From positions 1 through 64,000 of the forward strand of contig JAURVT010000012.1 in assembly GCA_030655315.1 (NCBI GenBank): DNA of 64,000 bases. The letters are read 5' to 3'. Shown here piece by piece: positions 50,883 to 59,965 of this stretch (its first letter is position 1; every line of letters starts with the position of its first letter). The DNA comes from Nocardioidaceae bacterium. Its GTDB lineage: Bacteria > Actinomycetota > Actinomycetes > Propionibacteriales > Nocardioidaceae. Below the pieces are notes generated by a model. That model was not told where the DNA came from. It did not search any database and saw nothing but the letters and a program-made list of their open reading frames with translations. Made by a program: the position numbers and the translations under genes.

Positions 50883-52381
50883 CGCAGGTAGCCCTCGTCG
50901 ACGAGCTCGCGGACCACGGGGAGGTAGGTGGTGCGGAGCACGGAGACGTCGGTGTCGGTGAGGGTCGCGAGCGCGTCGAGCACCTGACCGACGGCGAGGT
51001 CGCCGTCGAGGGCGCCGACGAGCGCGGCCTCCACCGTGTCGGCCTGGCGGGCGCGACGCACGCCGTCGGGCAGCCGGAGCACGATCGTCGACGGGTCAGT
51101 GGCGCCGGGCTCGCCGACGGACTCCTGGGCCAGGCCGGGCGCGCGCACCAGGTGGGCCGCCAGCACCTCGTCGTCGGTGGCGCCCGCGACCAGGTCGACG
51201 CGCTCGCCCCAGGCGCGCACGTGCGGCCCGAGGGGCGCCACCACCTCGTACGGCCACTCCTCGACGCGCAGCCGCGGGACGTCGCGTCCGGCGGCACGCA
51301 GGCTCAGCCACCCGAAGCCCACGGCCTCGATCCGCTCGGCCTCGAACCAGGAGAGCCACGCGTCGTAGCGCCGGGTCCAGTCCGGCGTGCCGCGCAGCCC
51401 GGCGTCGGCGAGCCACATCTCGACGTAGGTGGCCGGGTCGACGGCCTCCCGCTCGAGCGCCCAGGCGTCGCACCCTCCCGGCGCGAGCCAGCCCTCGACG
51501 CGCTCCTGCCAGGGCTGGTCCGCGCGGTGAACCCAGTTGGCGAGGACCTGGCACCAGCCGCCGGGGTTGAGGTGCTCCGGTGCCCCGGTGACGATCCGCC
51601 GCACCACCTCGTCGCCGGGCAGCCCGGAGTCGCGGTAGACGAGCTTCTCGTCGGTGCCCGGCGAGATGACGAACGGCGGGTTGGTGACGAGGAGGTCGAA
51701 GCGCTCCCCCGCGACCGGGGCGAGCAGGTCGCCCTCGCGGACGTCGTGGGCCAGGCCGTTCAGCTCGGCGGTGAGGCGCGCCATCGTCACCGCGCGCGGG
51801 TTCAGGTCGGTGCCGACCACCCGCTCGACGTGCGACGACAGGTGCAGCGACTGCACGCCGCACCCCGTCCCGAGGTCGAGCGCGGACGCGACGGGCGTCC
51901 GGACCGTCAGCTGCGCCAGGGACGACGACGCCTCCGAGACGCCGAGCACCCAGTCCGGTGCGACCCGGCGCTCGTCCCCGTCGAGGCCGGGCGTGAGGTC
52001 GGAGACGACCCACCAGTCGTGGTCCTCGTCGCCGTAGGGACGCACGTCGACCAGGGCCCGCACCTGGTCGCCGTCGCGCTCCAGGAGACCGGCGCCCGTG
52101 AGCGCTGCGGCCTGCCCGCCCAGGGCGGTGTCGGCGGACGCGACGTCGACCGGCCGCTGCAGGGAGAACAACCGCGTCAGGGTGGCGAGCGGCGACCCGT
52201 CACCGGTGCGTCGGGCCGCCGGCGTCGTCTCGTTGCGCTGCAGCGCCCGGTGCGCGTCGGGTCCCAGCAGGTCCCCCACGGCGCCGACCGTGAAGTCGGC
52301 GGCCGTGAGGGCCTCGCGGAGACGGGTGACCTGGTCGTCGTGCAGGTCGAGGGCGACGGGAGCGGGGTCGGCGTCGGGCAT
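50879..52381 (-). CDS. N5-glutamine/rRNA-type class I SAM methyltransferase
   Basis: A 500-residue methyltransferase. Residues 1-140 form an N-terminal helical/winged domain (LFSLQRPVDVASADTAL). The SAM domain follows with LDLGTGCGVQSLHLSSH near 168, GTDLNPRAVTMARLTAELN and the catalytic (D/N)PPF motif DLLVTNPPFVISPG near 225, as in HemK/RlmG/TrmN6-like enzymes that methylate a planar nitrogen. A C-terminal domain of about 150 residues may bind RNA or protein. Neighbouring synteny (hppA, topA) matches other actinobacteria. The ATG at 52381 follows a repeat element. Confidence 0.82.
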   Translation of the reverse strand: MPDADPAPVALDLHDDQVTRLREALTAADFTVGAVGDLLGPDAHRALQRNETTPAARRTGDGSPLATLTRLFSLQRPVDVASADTALGGQAAALTGAGLLERDGDQVRALVDVRPYGDEDHDWWVVSDLTPGLDGDERRVAPDWVLGVSEASSSLAQLTVRTPVASALDLGTGCGVQSLHLSSHVERVVGTDLNPRAVTMARLTAELNGLAHDVREGDLLAPVAGERFDLLVTNPPFVISPGTDEKLVYRDSGLPGDEVVRRIVTGAPEHLNPGGWCQVLANWVHRADQPWQERVEGWLAPGGCDAWALEREAVDPATYVEMWLADAGLRGTPDWTRRYDAWLSWFEAERIEAVGFGWLSLRAAGRDVPRLRVEEWPYEVVAPLGPHVRAWGERVDLVAGATDDEVLAAHLVRAPGLAQESVGEPGATDPSTIVLRLPDGVRRARQADTVEAALVGALDGDLAVGQVLDALATLTDTDVSVLRTTYLPVVRELVDEGYLR

Positions 52382-52400
52382 TCCCCGACCCTAGGCCCGC

Positions 52401-52510
52401 GATCCGTCGGTTCTGCCGGTGCCGTCCGCCAGTTCTGCCGGTGCCGTCCGCCAGTTCTGCTGGTGCTGACCAGCAGAACTGACGGACCGGACCGGTCAAA
52501 GTGACGGATC
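52401..52510. repeat. 22-bp periodic repeat element, three direct plus two inverted units
   Basis: Three 22-bp units begin at 52408, 52430 and 52452 with the core TTCTG(C)-GGTGC; the first two differ by a single base. A 13-bp perfect hairpin, CAGTTCTGCTGGT with a GCTG loop, spans 52452-52481. GACGGAC at 52481 and GACGGATC at 52503 are inverted units 22 apart, the latter pairing exactly with 52401-52408. It occupies the gap between hppA and the methyltransferase gene and may terminate hppA. Confidence 0.75.
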
Positions 52511-52514
52511 GCGG

Positions 52515-55061
52515 TCAGTCGCGGACGGTGCCGTCCTTCTCGAAGGCGCTGTCCTCGGTGGCGTCGTCGAGGACCGGGCGGTCCTCGGCGGCGGTGGGGC
52601 GGTCGTCGGCGGACGAGCCGCTGACGGACGCGTCGTGGTCCGACCCCGGCTGCGGCGTCTGGGCGGCGGCGATGTCGGCGTCGTCGGCGATGGCCGTCGG
52701 GCGACGCTTGGAGATGTAGACCGCGATCGCGATGATCAGGGCCGCCCCCACGGCGATGGAGTACCGCAGGGCCGGGTTGTCGCCGGGTCCGTAGGTCATC
52801 GTGACGATGGCCGGCGCGATGAGCAGGGCGACGAGGTTCATCACCTTGAGCAGCGGGTTGATCGCCGGGCCGGCGGTGTCCTTGAACGGGTCGCCGACCG
52901 TGTCGCCGATGATCGTGGCCTCGTGGGCAGGGGAGCCCTTGCCGCCGTGGTTGCCGTCCTCGACGAGCTTCTTCGCGTTGTCCCACGCGCCACCGGAGTT
53001 GGCGAGGAAGACCGCCATCAGCGTGCCGGCGCCGATCGCACCGGCCAGGTAGCAGCCCAGCGGGCCGATGCCGAGGCCGAAGCCGACCGCGATCGGGGCC
53101 AGCAGCGCGAGGATGCCGGGGGTGGCGAGCTCGCGGAGCGAGTCGCGGGTGCAGATGTCGACGACCTTGCCGTACTCGGGACGGGCGGTTCCCTCCATGA
53201 TCCCGGGGATGTCGCGGAACTGGCGACGGACCTCGTAGACGACCGCGCCCGCAGCACGACCCACCGCGCTGACGGCGAGGCCGGAGAACAGGAAGACCAC
53301 CGCCGCACCGAGGATCAGGCCGACGAGGTTGCTCGGGTCGCCGACGTTCAGGACGCCCTGCAGGGCCAGGAAGTCGCTCTGCTCGAGGCCCTCGCCGAGC
53401 TGCTGCAGCGCCGCCTGGTCGTTCCCGGCGTCGGTGAGGATGCCGGAGAACGCGGTGCGGATGCCGTCGGACAGCGAGCCGAAGAGCGCCGTCGCGGCCA
53501 GCACGGCGGTCGCGATCGCGATGCCCTTGGTGATGGCCTTGGTGGTGTTGCCGACGGCGTCGAGCTCGGTCAGGATCTTGGCGCCCTCCTCGTCGACGTC
53601 GCCCGACATCTCCGCGATGCCCTGGGCGTTGTCGCTGACGGGCCCGAAGGTGTCCATCGCGACGATCACGCCGACGGTGGTGAGCAGGCCGCAGCCCGCG
53701 AGCGCCACCGCGAAGAGCGACACGACGATCGAGCCGCCGCCCAGCAGGAACGCACCGTAGACCGCGGCGCCGATGACGAGCGCGGTGTAGACGGCCGACT
53801 CGAAGCCGACCGAGATGCCGGCGAGGATGACGGTGGCCGCGCCCGTGAGCGAGGTCTTGCCGACGTCCTGGACCGGACGGGTCTCGGTGCCGGTGAAGTA
53901 GCCGGTCAGCGCGAGGATGACCGCGGCGAGCAGGATGCCGATGAGCACCGCGATGGCGGCGATCAGGCGCGGCGACCCGTCCAGCCCCGCGGTGGAGGTG
54001 TCGCCGAAGAACTGCGCGACGATCGGGTTCTCCGCGCTCGCGTCGCCGAAGCTCAGGTCGGCGAACGAGGACGGCAGGTAGACCCACGCGGCCACCGAGC
54101 ACAGCACCGCCGAGACGATCGCGGTGATGTAGAAGGAGCGGTTGATCGTCGTCAGGCCGTTCTCGCCCGGACGGGGCCGGGTGATGTAGACGCCCAGGAT
54201 GGCGGTCAGCGCGCCGATGGCCGGGACGATCAGCGGGAAGACCAGGCCCTCCTCGCCGAACGCGACCGAGCCGAGGATCAGGGCGGCGACGAGCGTCACC
54301 GCGTAGGACTCGAACAGGTCGGCCGCCATGCCCGCGCAGTCACCGACGTTGTCGCCCACGTTGTCGGCGATGGTCGCGGCGTTGCGGGGGTCGTCCTCGG
54401 GGATGTTCTTCTCGACCTTGCCGACCAGGTCGGCGCCGACGTCGGCGGCCTTGGTGAAGATGCCGCCGCCGACGCGCATGAACATGGCGAGCAGGGCGGC
54501 GCCGAAGCCGAAGCCCTCGAGCACGCTGGGCGCGTCGCCCTTGTAGATCAGCACGACGACCGAGGCACCGAGGAGGCCGAGTCCCACCGTCGACATGCCG
54601 ACGGTGCCGCCGGTGCGGAACGCGATCCGCATCGCGGGGTCGCGTCCCTCGTTCTGGGCCGCCGCGGCCACGCGGACGTTGGCGCGCACCGCGAGCCACA
54701 TGCCGAGGTACCCGATGACGGCCGAGAACCCTGCGCCGAGCAGGAAGAAGATCGAGCGGCCGATCTTGATGTCCCAGGCCCCCGGGAGCAGGAACAGCAG
54801 CAGGAACGCCAGGGCCACGAAGACGGCCAGGGTCTTGAACTGCCGGCTGAGGTACGCCGACGCGCCCTCCTGGACCGCCAGCCCGATCTCCTGCATCTTC
54901 TCGGTGCCCTCGGCCGCCGCCAGCACCTGCTGCCGGAACAGGGCCGCCATCACGAGGCAGACCACACCGATGACGGCGACGACCACCACGAGGGTGGAGT
55001 TCGACGACGACACGGTGAGGTCCTCGGAGGCGGCCAGGAGCACGTCGGGGGCCGGAGCCAT
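52515..55061 (-). CDS. hppA: Membrane-bound proton-translocating pyrophosphatase
   Basis: An 848-residue integral membrane enzyme with about 16 helices. It hydrolyses PPi and pumps H+. Active-site blocks: ADVGADLVGKVEKNIPEDDP, NVGDNVGDCAGMAADLFESY and, near the C-terminus, DTVGDPFKDTAGPAINPLLK. The potassium-determining motif reads GNTTKAITKG. The lysine there marks the K+-independent subfamily (K+-dependent enzymes have alanine). A 60-residue acidic C-terminal tail is unusual. ATG at 55061. A longer frame upstream would add a non-hydrophobic leader. Confidence 0.95.
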   Translation of the reverse strand: MAPAPDVLLAASEDLTVSSSNSTLVVVVAVIGVVCLVMAALFRQQVLAAAEGTEKMQEIGLAVQEGASAYLSRQFKTLAVFVALAFLLLFLLPGAWDIKIGRSIFFLLGAGFSAVIGYLGMWLAVRANVRVAAAAQNEGRDPAMRIAFRTGGTVGMSTVGLGLLGASVVVLIYKGDAPSVLEGFGFGAALLAMFMRVGGGIFTKAADVGADLVGKVEKNIPEDDPRNAATIADNVGDNVGDCAGMAADLFESYAVTLVAALILGSVAFGEEGLVFPLIVPAIGALTAILGVYITRPRPGENGLTTINRSFYITAIVSAVLCSVAAWVYLPSSFADLSFGDASAENPIVAQFFGDTSTAGLDGSPRLIAAIAVLIGILLAAVILALTGYFTGTETRPVQDVGKTSLTGAATVILAGISVGFESAVYTALVIGAAVYGAFLLGGGSIVVSLFAVALAGCGLLTTVGVIVAMDTFGPVSDNAQGIAEMSGDVDEEGAKILTELDAVGNTTKAITKGIAIATAVLAATALFGSLSDGIRTAFSGILTDAGNDQAALQQLGEGLEQSDFLALQGVLNVGDPSNLVGLILGAAVVFLFSGLAVSAVGRAAGAVVYEVRRQFRDIPGIMEGTARPEYGKVVDICTRDSLRELATPGILALLAPIAVGFGLGIGPLGCYLAGAIGAGTLMAVFLANSGGAWDNAKKLVEDGNHGGKGSPAHEATIIGDTVGDPFKDTAGPAINPLLKVMNLVALLIAPAIVTMTYGPGDNPALRYSIAVGAALIIAIAVYISKRRPTAIADDADIAAAQTPQPGSDHDASVSGSSADDRPTAAEDRPVLDDATEDSAFEKDGTVRD

Positions 55062-55207
55062 GGGGATTCCTCTCGTCAGCACGAAGAGGGCCGGGGATCC
55101 GGCTGGCGTCCGTGCCGCATGGGTGCACGCGACACTCAACCAGTCGGTGATCTACGGCACAACCATCCGTGCGGCGCGCCCCGGACCCGGGTCCGGGGGC
55201 CGCCGGA

Positions 55208-55651
55208 TCAGTCCGGCAGGGACTCGACGGGGGCCCACCGCATCGCGAGCGTCGTGCCGTCCGGACCCTGTCGGACGTCGAGGTGGTCCGCGACGCCGCC
55301 GACCACGGCGACGGCGTCGACGAGGTAGATGCCCTCGGCGGCGAGGTCGGCGGGGTCGCCCGAGTCGCCCTGCAGCGTGATGACCGGGGTGTCGCCGTCA
55401 GCGGGGTCGGCGTCGGTGACGCTGATCGCGAGGCCCTCGTCGTCACCGGCCAGCTCGACGACGACGGGCGCGTCGACACCGCCGTCGAGGTGCGTCAGCA
55501 CGGCACGCCCGCACGCCTCGCCCACGGCGAGGCGCACGTCGTCGACCACCGGCTCGGCGTACCCGCGCGAGCGGGCCAGCGCGACGGCGACCAGCCGGGC
55601 GACGCGGACGTTCGCGGGGTCGGCGGCGATGCTGAGCCGGACCGGTCTCAC
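55208..55651 (-). CDS. Anti-sigma-factor-type HATPase (RsbW/SpoIIAB-like)
   Basis: A 147-residue GHKL ATPase. The N-box region VDDVRLAVGEACGRAVLTHL is near residue 35 and a reduced G1 box lies around ISVTDADPADGD. The next ATP-lid part LAAEGIYLVDAVAVVGGVAD is near 105. Such proteins bind a sigma factor or phosphorylate an STAS antagonist. It is encoded 9 nt after the BldG-like gene, exactly as the bldG-partner kinase gene in Streptomyces. ATP-binding glycines are partly eroded, so kinase activity is uncertain. Confidence 0.8.
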   Translation of the reverse strand: MRPVRLSIAADPANVRVARLVAVALARSRGYAEPVVDDVRLAVGEACGRAVLTHLDGGVDAPVVVELAGDDEGLAISVTDADPADGDTPVITLQGDSGDPADLAAEGIYLVDAVAVVGGVADHLDVRQGPDGTTLAMRWAPVESLPD

Positions 55652-55660
55652 GGACCCGGC

Positions 55661-55999
55661 CTAGTGGGAGGAGACGGCGGCGTCGACGGTGTCGAAGATG
55701 CCGAAGACCTTGGTCAGGCCGGTGATCCGGAAGATCTTGAGGAGGCGGTCCTGCGTGCACACGATGTCGAGGCTGCCGTTGTGGGAGCGGACGCGCTTGA
55801 GGCCGCCGACGAGCACGCCGAGACCCGTGGAGTCGAGGAACTCGACCCGCTCGACGTCGATCACCAGCTGGTGGCGGCCCTTGGCGACGAGGTCGACGAG
55901 CGCCTCGCGCAGCCGGGGAGCGGTGTAGACGTCGATCTCGCCCGCGACCTCGATCACCTCGAACTCACCCTGGCTCCTCGCGTTCAGGGACAGGTCCAC
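55661..55999 (-). CDS. bldG: Anti-sigma factor antagonist, BldG ortholog
   Basis: A 112-residue STAS protein: [20 protein letters not shown], then the phosphorylation loop [19 protein letters not shown] with Ser57, the same number as the phosphorylated serine of Streptomyces BldG, and [14 protein letters not shown]-like [17 protein letters not shown] near the end. It releases sigma factors by partner switching when unphosphorylated. GTG at 55999 follows AAGGAG. The following anti-sigma gene is 9 nt away. The Streptomyces neighbourhood (helicase, hppA, topA, tmk) is conserved, supporting orthology. Confidence 0.9.
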   Translation of the reverse strand: MDLSLNARSQGEFEVIEVAGEIDVYTAPRLREALVDLVAKGRHQLVIDVERVEFLDSTGLGVLVGGLKRVRSHNGSLDIVCTQDRLLKIFRITGLTKVFGIFDTVDAAVSSH

Positions 56000-56130
56000 G
56001 TGGGTCTCCTTCTGAACTTCGGCGGCGATGGAACAGCAGCGGGACGGCGCGGCGTCATTCAACCACGGAGCCCTCGGGAGCCGCGAGACATCGGGGGTCC
56101 TGAGGCCCGGGGAGCGTCGGTCGTGCGTGG

Positions 56131-56136
56131 CAGACT
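56131..56136 (+). promoter_or_regulatory. Possible -10 element for leaderless helicase mRNA
   Basis: CAGACT lies 7 nt before the GTG at 56144, the same geometry as TAGACT before chorismate mutase. No ribosome site precedes the GTG. Confidence 0.4.
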
Positions 56137-56143
56137 CGGGCGG

Positions 56144-58489
56144 GTGCCCGCCGACCCGATCGAGACGCTGCTGCGCCTCGGGGAGGTCCCCGGTCGCGAG
56201 GGGCGCCTGCGCCACCTGACGCACGTCCCCGCGCGCCCGGCCGTGCACGCGGCGTGGCCCGAGTGGGCCGACGAGCGGGTCGTCGCGGCGCTGCGCTCCC
56301 GCGGCGTCACCCGTCCCTGGGCGCACCAGGCCGAGGCGGCCGACCTCGCCTGGTCGGGCGAGCACGTCGTGCTGTCCACCGGCACGGCGTCGGGCAAGTC
56401 GCTGGCCTACCAGCTGCCCGCGCTCACCACCCTGCTCGCCGGCCGCACCGGCGGGCTGTTCGACCGTGGACCCACCGTCCTCTACCTCGCGCCGACCAAG
56501 GCACTCGCCCACGACCAGGCCGCCGGACTGCGCGACCTCCTCGAGGGGCTCGAGCACGCCAACGCCGTGCGGGTGGCGCCGGTCGACGGCGACAACTCCC
56601 GCGAGGAGCGGCAGTGGGCCCGCGACCACGCCAACTACGTGGTCACCAACCCCGACCTCCTGCACCGCACCGTCCTGCCCGGGCACGAGCGGTGGGGACG
56701 GCTGCTGCGCGGGCTGCGCTACGTCGTGGTCGACGAGTGCCACCACTACCGCGGCGTCTTCGGCTCCCACGTCGCCCACGTGCTGCGGCGGCTGCGCCGG
56801 GTGGCCGCGCACCACGGCGCCGATCCCGTCTTCGTGCTCGCCTCGGCGACGCAGGCCGAGCCGCGGGCCACCGCCGAGCGCCTGACCGGCCTGTCGGTCC
56901 GGGCCGTCGAGCACGACGGCTCGCCGCGCGGGCCCACGGCCATCGCGCTGTGGGAGCCGCCGCTCACCGAGGGGGGCGGGGAGAACGACGCCCCGGTGCG
57001 GCGCCCGGCCACCACCGAGGCCGCCGAGCTGCTCGCCGACCTCGTCGTCGCCGGCGTCCGCACGCTGGCGTTCGTGCGGTCGCGCCGCGGGTCCGAGCAG
57101 GTGGCGCTGTCGGCGTCGCGCTACGTCGCCGAGGTCGACCAGGACCTCTCGCGCCGCATCCAGGCCTACCGCGGCGGCTACCTCCCCGAGGACCGCCGCG
57201 CCATCGAGTCGGCCTTCCGCGACGGCAGCCTGGTGGGTCTCGCGAGCACCAACGCGCTCGAGCTCGGCATCGACATCGCCGGCCTCGACGCCGTGCTGTC
57301 CGCGGGCTTCCCGGGCACCCGCGCGGCCCTCTGGCAGCAGTTCGGGCGAGCCGGTCGTACCGGGGGCGAGGCGCTCGGCGTGTTCGTCGCCCGCGACGAC
57401 CCCCTCGACACCTACCTCGTGGCCCACCCCGAGGCCCTGATCGGCGCTCCGCTCGAGACCACCGTCCTCGACCCGTCCAACCCCTACGTGATCGGGCCGC
57501 ACCTCGCGGCGGCGGCGCAGGAGGTGCCGCTCGTCGAGGCCGACCTCGACCTCTTCGGTCCCGGTGCCCGCGAGGGCGTCGACGCCCTCACCGAGGCCGG
57601 CTGGCTCCGTCGACGCCCCAAGGGCTGGTTCTGGACCCGCCGCGAGCGCGCCAGCGATCTCGCCGACATCCGCTCCTCCGGCGGCTCACCGGTCCAGATC
57701 GTCGACGCGCGCACCGGCCGCCTGATCGGCACCGTCGACGCCGCGTCGGCGCACTCGGGCGTGCACACCGGGGCGGTGCACCTGCACCGCGGCGAGCTGT
57801 ACGTGGTCGAGGACTTCGACCACGTCGACGGCGTCGCGGCCGTGCGCCGCGACGACCCCGACTACACGACCACCGCCCGCGAGGTCACCGACGTGCAGGT
57901 GGTGGTGGAGCTCGAGTCCGGGCCGATCGGCGACGTCGGCACCCTCTCCTTCGGCACCGTCGACGTCACCTCGCAGGTGGTCGCCTACCTTCGCCGACGG
58001 GTCGGCAGCGGCGAGGTGCTCGGGGAGGAGCCGCTCGACCTGCCCGCCCGCACCCTCCGCACGAGCGCGGTGTGGTGGACCATCCCCGACGACGTCCTCG
58101 CGGCCGACGGCTGGTCGGGCACCGACCTGCCGGGCGCTGCGCACGCGGCCGAGCACGCCTCCATCGGCCTGATGCCGCTCCTCGCCGTGTGCGACCGGTG
58201 GGACATCGGCGGCCTGTCGACCGCCCACCACCCCGACACCGGCACCCTCACGGTGTTCGTGCACGACGGCCACCCGGGCGGCGCCGGCTTCGCCAGGCGT
58301 GGCTACGAGCAGGCCGAGCACTGGCTCGGCACCACCCTGGAGGCCATCCGCGCCTGCCCGTGCGTGGAGGGGTGCCCGTCCTGCGTCCAGTCGCCCAAGT
58401 GCGGCAACGGCAACCAGCCGCTCAGCAAGTCCGGCGCCGTGGCGCTACTGTCTCGATTGCTGACCCGCGGCGACCCGCCCGTGGGCTGA
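56144..58489 (+). CDS. DEAD/DEAH-box helicase of the MrfA/YprA type
   Basis: A 781-residue superfamily 2 helicase. Motif [14 protein letters not shown] near residue 79, motif [13 protein letters not shown] near 190, motif [12 protein letters not shown] near 230, and motif [13 protein letters not shown] near 405. The C-terminal DUF1998-type domain carries a cysteine cluster [20 protein letters not shown] near 742-761, a probable zinc or FeS site, as in Bacillus MrfA, a mitomycin-damage repair helicase. GTG at 56144 chosen. GTG at 56123 would add seven residues. Divergent from bldG, as in Streptomyces. Confidence 0.9.
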   Translation: MPADPIETLLRLGEVPGREGRLRHLTHVPARPAVHAAWPEWADERVVAALRSRGVTRPWAHQAEAADLAWSGEHVVLSTGTASGKSLAYQLPALTTLLAGRTGGLFDRGPTVLYLAPTKALAHDQAAGLRDLLEGLEHANAVRVAPVDGDNSREERQWARDHANYVVTNPDLLHRTVLPGHERWGRLLRGLRYVVVDECHHYRGVFGSHVAHVLRRLRRVAAHHGADPVFVLASATQAEPRATAERLTGLSVRAVEHDGSPRGPTAIALWEPPLTEGGGENDAPVRRPATTEAAELLADLVVAGVRTLAFVRSRRGSEQVALSASRYVAEVDQDLSRRIQAYRGGYLPEDRRAIESAFRDGSLVGLASTNALELGIDIAGLDAVLSAGFPGTRAALWQQFGRAGRTGGEALGVFVARDDPLDTYLVAHPEALIGAPLETTVLDPSNPYVIGPHLAAAAQEVPLVEADLDLFGPGAREGVDALTEAGWLRRRPKGWFWTRRERASDLADIRSSGGSPVQIVDARTGRLIGTVDAASAHSGVHTGAVHLHRGELYVVEDFDHVDGVAAVRRDDPDYTTTAREVTDVQVVVELESGPIGDVGTLSFGTVDVTSQVVAYLRRRVGSGEVLGEEPLDLPARTLRTSAVWWTIPDDVLAADGWSGTDLPGAAHAAEHASIGLMPLLAVCDRWDIGGLSTAHHPDTGTLTVFVHDGHPGGAGFARRGYEQAEHWLGTTLEAIRACPCVEGCPSCVQSPKCGNGNQPLSKSGAVALLSRLLTRGDPPVG

Positions 58490-58506
58490 TTCCCCAGGGG
58501 GTTCTG

Positions 58507-58833
58507 ATGGTCGTCCTCGGCGTCCTGCTCATCGTGGTCGTCGTCGTGATCGCGGTCAGCATCATCTTCGGGGGCTCCGGCGCCGTCGCCTTCAACCTGC
58601 TCGGCATCGACATCGACGCCACCGCACGCACCCTGTTCGTCCTCGGCATGCTGTCGGTCGTGGTGGCGGTCCTGGGCCTGCTGCTCGTGCTGCGGGGCAT
58701 GAAGCGCCAGCGCCACCTCCGCAAGGAGAACAAGACGCTGAAGAAGGAGGTGCGCCAGAGCCACGAGCCCGAGCGCGCCACCCCGGCCAGCACCGACGAC
58801 CACTTCGACTCGACCCCGCGCGAGCAGCAGTAG
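58507..58833 (+). CDS. Small two-helix membrane protein with charged coiled-coil tail
   Basis: A 108-residue protein. Two hydrophobic segments (about residues 1-22 and 41-63) are followed by a basic-acidic amphipathic tail beginning RGMKRQRHLRKENKTLKKEV, then a polar end. The layout resembles LapA-like (DUF1049) proteins. Function unknown. ATG at 58507 with AGGGGG upstream, 17 nt after the helicase stop. The stop is 1 nt from the convergent tad-locus gene. Confidence 0.75.
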   Translation: MVVLGVLLIVVVVVIAVSIIFGGSGAVAFNLLGIDIDATARTLFVLGMLSVVVAVLGLLLVLRGMKRQRHLRKENKTLKKEVRQSHEPERATPASTDDHFDSTPREQQ

Positions 58834-58834
58834 G

Positions 58835-59206
58835 TCAGGGCCCCCGGTCCCTGGGGGCCTCGAAGTCCGCAGGCGCGGCACGTGCGGTCCTGGTCACCGA
58901 CCAGCGTCGGCCGAGCACACGCTCGGACGTCGCGTCGACCTCGACCGTGGCGACCGACCCGACCAGGCGGCAGCGTGAGAGCGTCGCACGGTTGGCGTCG
59001 GCCACCCGGGACGCTGCCGCGCACCCCTCGGCGCCCGACTCCACCGCCTGCGAGGCCGCCAGCGCGGCGAGGTCGGCCGCCGCGGTCACCCGGTGCTTGA
59101 GCGCCAGGAGGCCCGCGAGCTGGACGGCCACCAGCGCCAGCGTCGCGAGGACGAGACAGGCCGTCACCACGTGCACCGTGCCCGAGCCGTGCTCGCGGCA
59201 CCTCAT
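58835..59206 (-). CDS. TadE-like secreted protein, Rv3654c family
   Basis: A 123-residue protein. Short N-terminus ending in HGSGTVHVVTACLVLATLAL, a single helix (about residues 10-33), then a domain with paired cysteines (EGCAAASRVADANRATLSRC). The G-S-G-T leader and helix match the TadE-like helicase/secretion-neighbourhood family (Rv3654c-type, TIGR03816). Likely a minor pseudopilin of the tad apparatus. ATG at 59206 overlaps the TadE gene stop by ATGA. Last gene of the tad operon. Confidence 0.8.
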   Translation of the reverse strand: MRCREHGSGTVHVVTACLVLATLALVAVQLAGLLALKHRVTAAADLAALAASQAVESGAEGCAAASRVADANRATLSRCRLVGSVATVEVDATSERVLGRRWSVTRTARAAPADFEAPRDRGP

Positions 59207-59637
59207 GGCGACTCCTCCCGGTCCCCCTCGGTGGCCGAGACCGACGAGGCCCTCAGCGTGACCCCGGGCGACGACCCGAGCAGCGGCAGCTCCAGCGTGC
59301 GGCGGACGCTGACCGTCACCCGCGCGGTCCCGGACCCGTCCTGCACCCGGACCTCGGCCCCGTCCGGAGCGTCCCGCACGACCCCGGCGCGCACCTGGGA
59401 GGTGTCGTCGCCCCGGGCGACCGACCGTGCACCCTCGCGCGCCGCGTCGACGAGGCGCACCTGGGTGATCCCGAGACCGACGACCCACGCGAGCAGCGCG
59501 GCCACCACCACCAGGAACGGCAGGGCGACCGCGGTCTCGGCGGTGACCATCCCGCGCTCGGGCGGGAGCGGTGGGCGGGGCGGCCAGGGGCGGACCCCGC
59601 CGGTCGGCCACCTGCTGTGCGGGTCGTGCTGCACCAT
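59203..59637 (-). CDS. TadE-like minor pseudopilin
   Basis: A 144-residue protein. Pro-rich start, then a class III signal: ERG|MVTAETAVALPFLVVVAA with Glu at +5 of the mature end, a single helix, then a beta-rich domain. This is the TadE pattern (prepilin-peptidase cleavage after Gly). ATG at 59637 preceded by GAGGAGGGG. An upstream ATG at 59712 lacks this. Coupled to the next gene by ATGA. Confidence 0.82.
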   Translation of the reverse strand: MVQHDPHSRWPTGGVRPWPPRPPLPPERGMVTAETAVALPFLVVVAALLAWVVGLGITQVRLVDAAREGARSVARGDDTSQVRAGVVRDAPDGAEVRVQDGSGTARVTVSVRRTLELPLLGSSPGVTLRASSVSATEGDREESP

Positions 59638-59714
59638 CGTCCCCTCCTCGGGCGACGCGGCCCGGGGGCGCGCGACGGGGCAGGACCCGACGCGCGACCC
59701 CGGTGTCCGCACGG

Positions 59715-59927
59715 TCAGAGGAACGCCTTGAAGGCCGTCTCGATGATCAGCTTGATGATGTCCATGAACCAGTCCGACCCGGCGACCTTGAGCAGGATGC
59801 CCGCGATCGAGCAGGCCCCCAGGGTGCCGACGGCGTACTCGGCGGTGGACAGCCCGCGCTCGTCCCGGCGACGGGCGAGGACGGAGCGACGGGTGCGGAC
59901 GGGGTGACGCAGCGAGATGGTGGTCAT
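59715..59927 (-). CDS. Small Flp-pilin-like protein (DUF4244)
   Basis: A 70-residue protein. A basic leader RRSVLARRRDERG is followed by LSTAEYAVGTLGACSIAGIL, so cleavage after Gly26 would leave Glu at +5, the Flp pilin layout, and a hydrophobic helix. A short amphipathic end (IIKLIIETAFKAFL) completes it. The likely major pilin subunit or structural pseudopilin of the locus. ATG at 59927. Preceded by a small hairpin. Confidence 0.85.
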   Translation of the reverse strand: MTTISLRHPVRTRRSVLARRRDERGLSTAEYAVGTLGACSIAGILLKVAGSDWFMDIIKLIIETAFKAFL

Positions 59928-59948
59928 GGCTGACCTTCCTGGTGTGGG

Positions 59949-59965
59949 CCCCGGATCGACCGGGG
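59949..59965 (-). promoter_or_regulatory. Small hairpin upstream of the pilin gene
   Basis: CCCCGG-ATCGA-CCGGGG, a 6-bp stem, is 22 nt upstream of the pilin ATG in a 173-nt gap after tadC. It could be an mRNA 5' stabiliser or partial terminator that lets pilin be expressed separately. The rest of the gap shows nothing recognisable. Confidence 0.3.
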
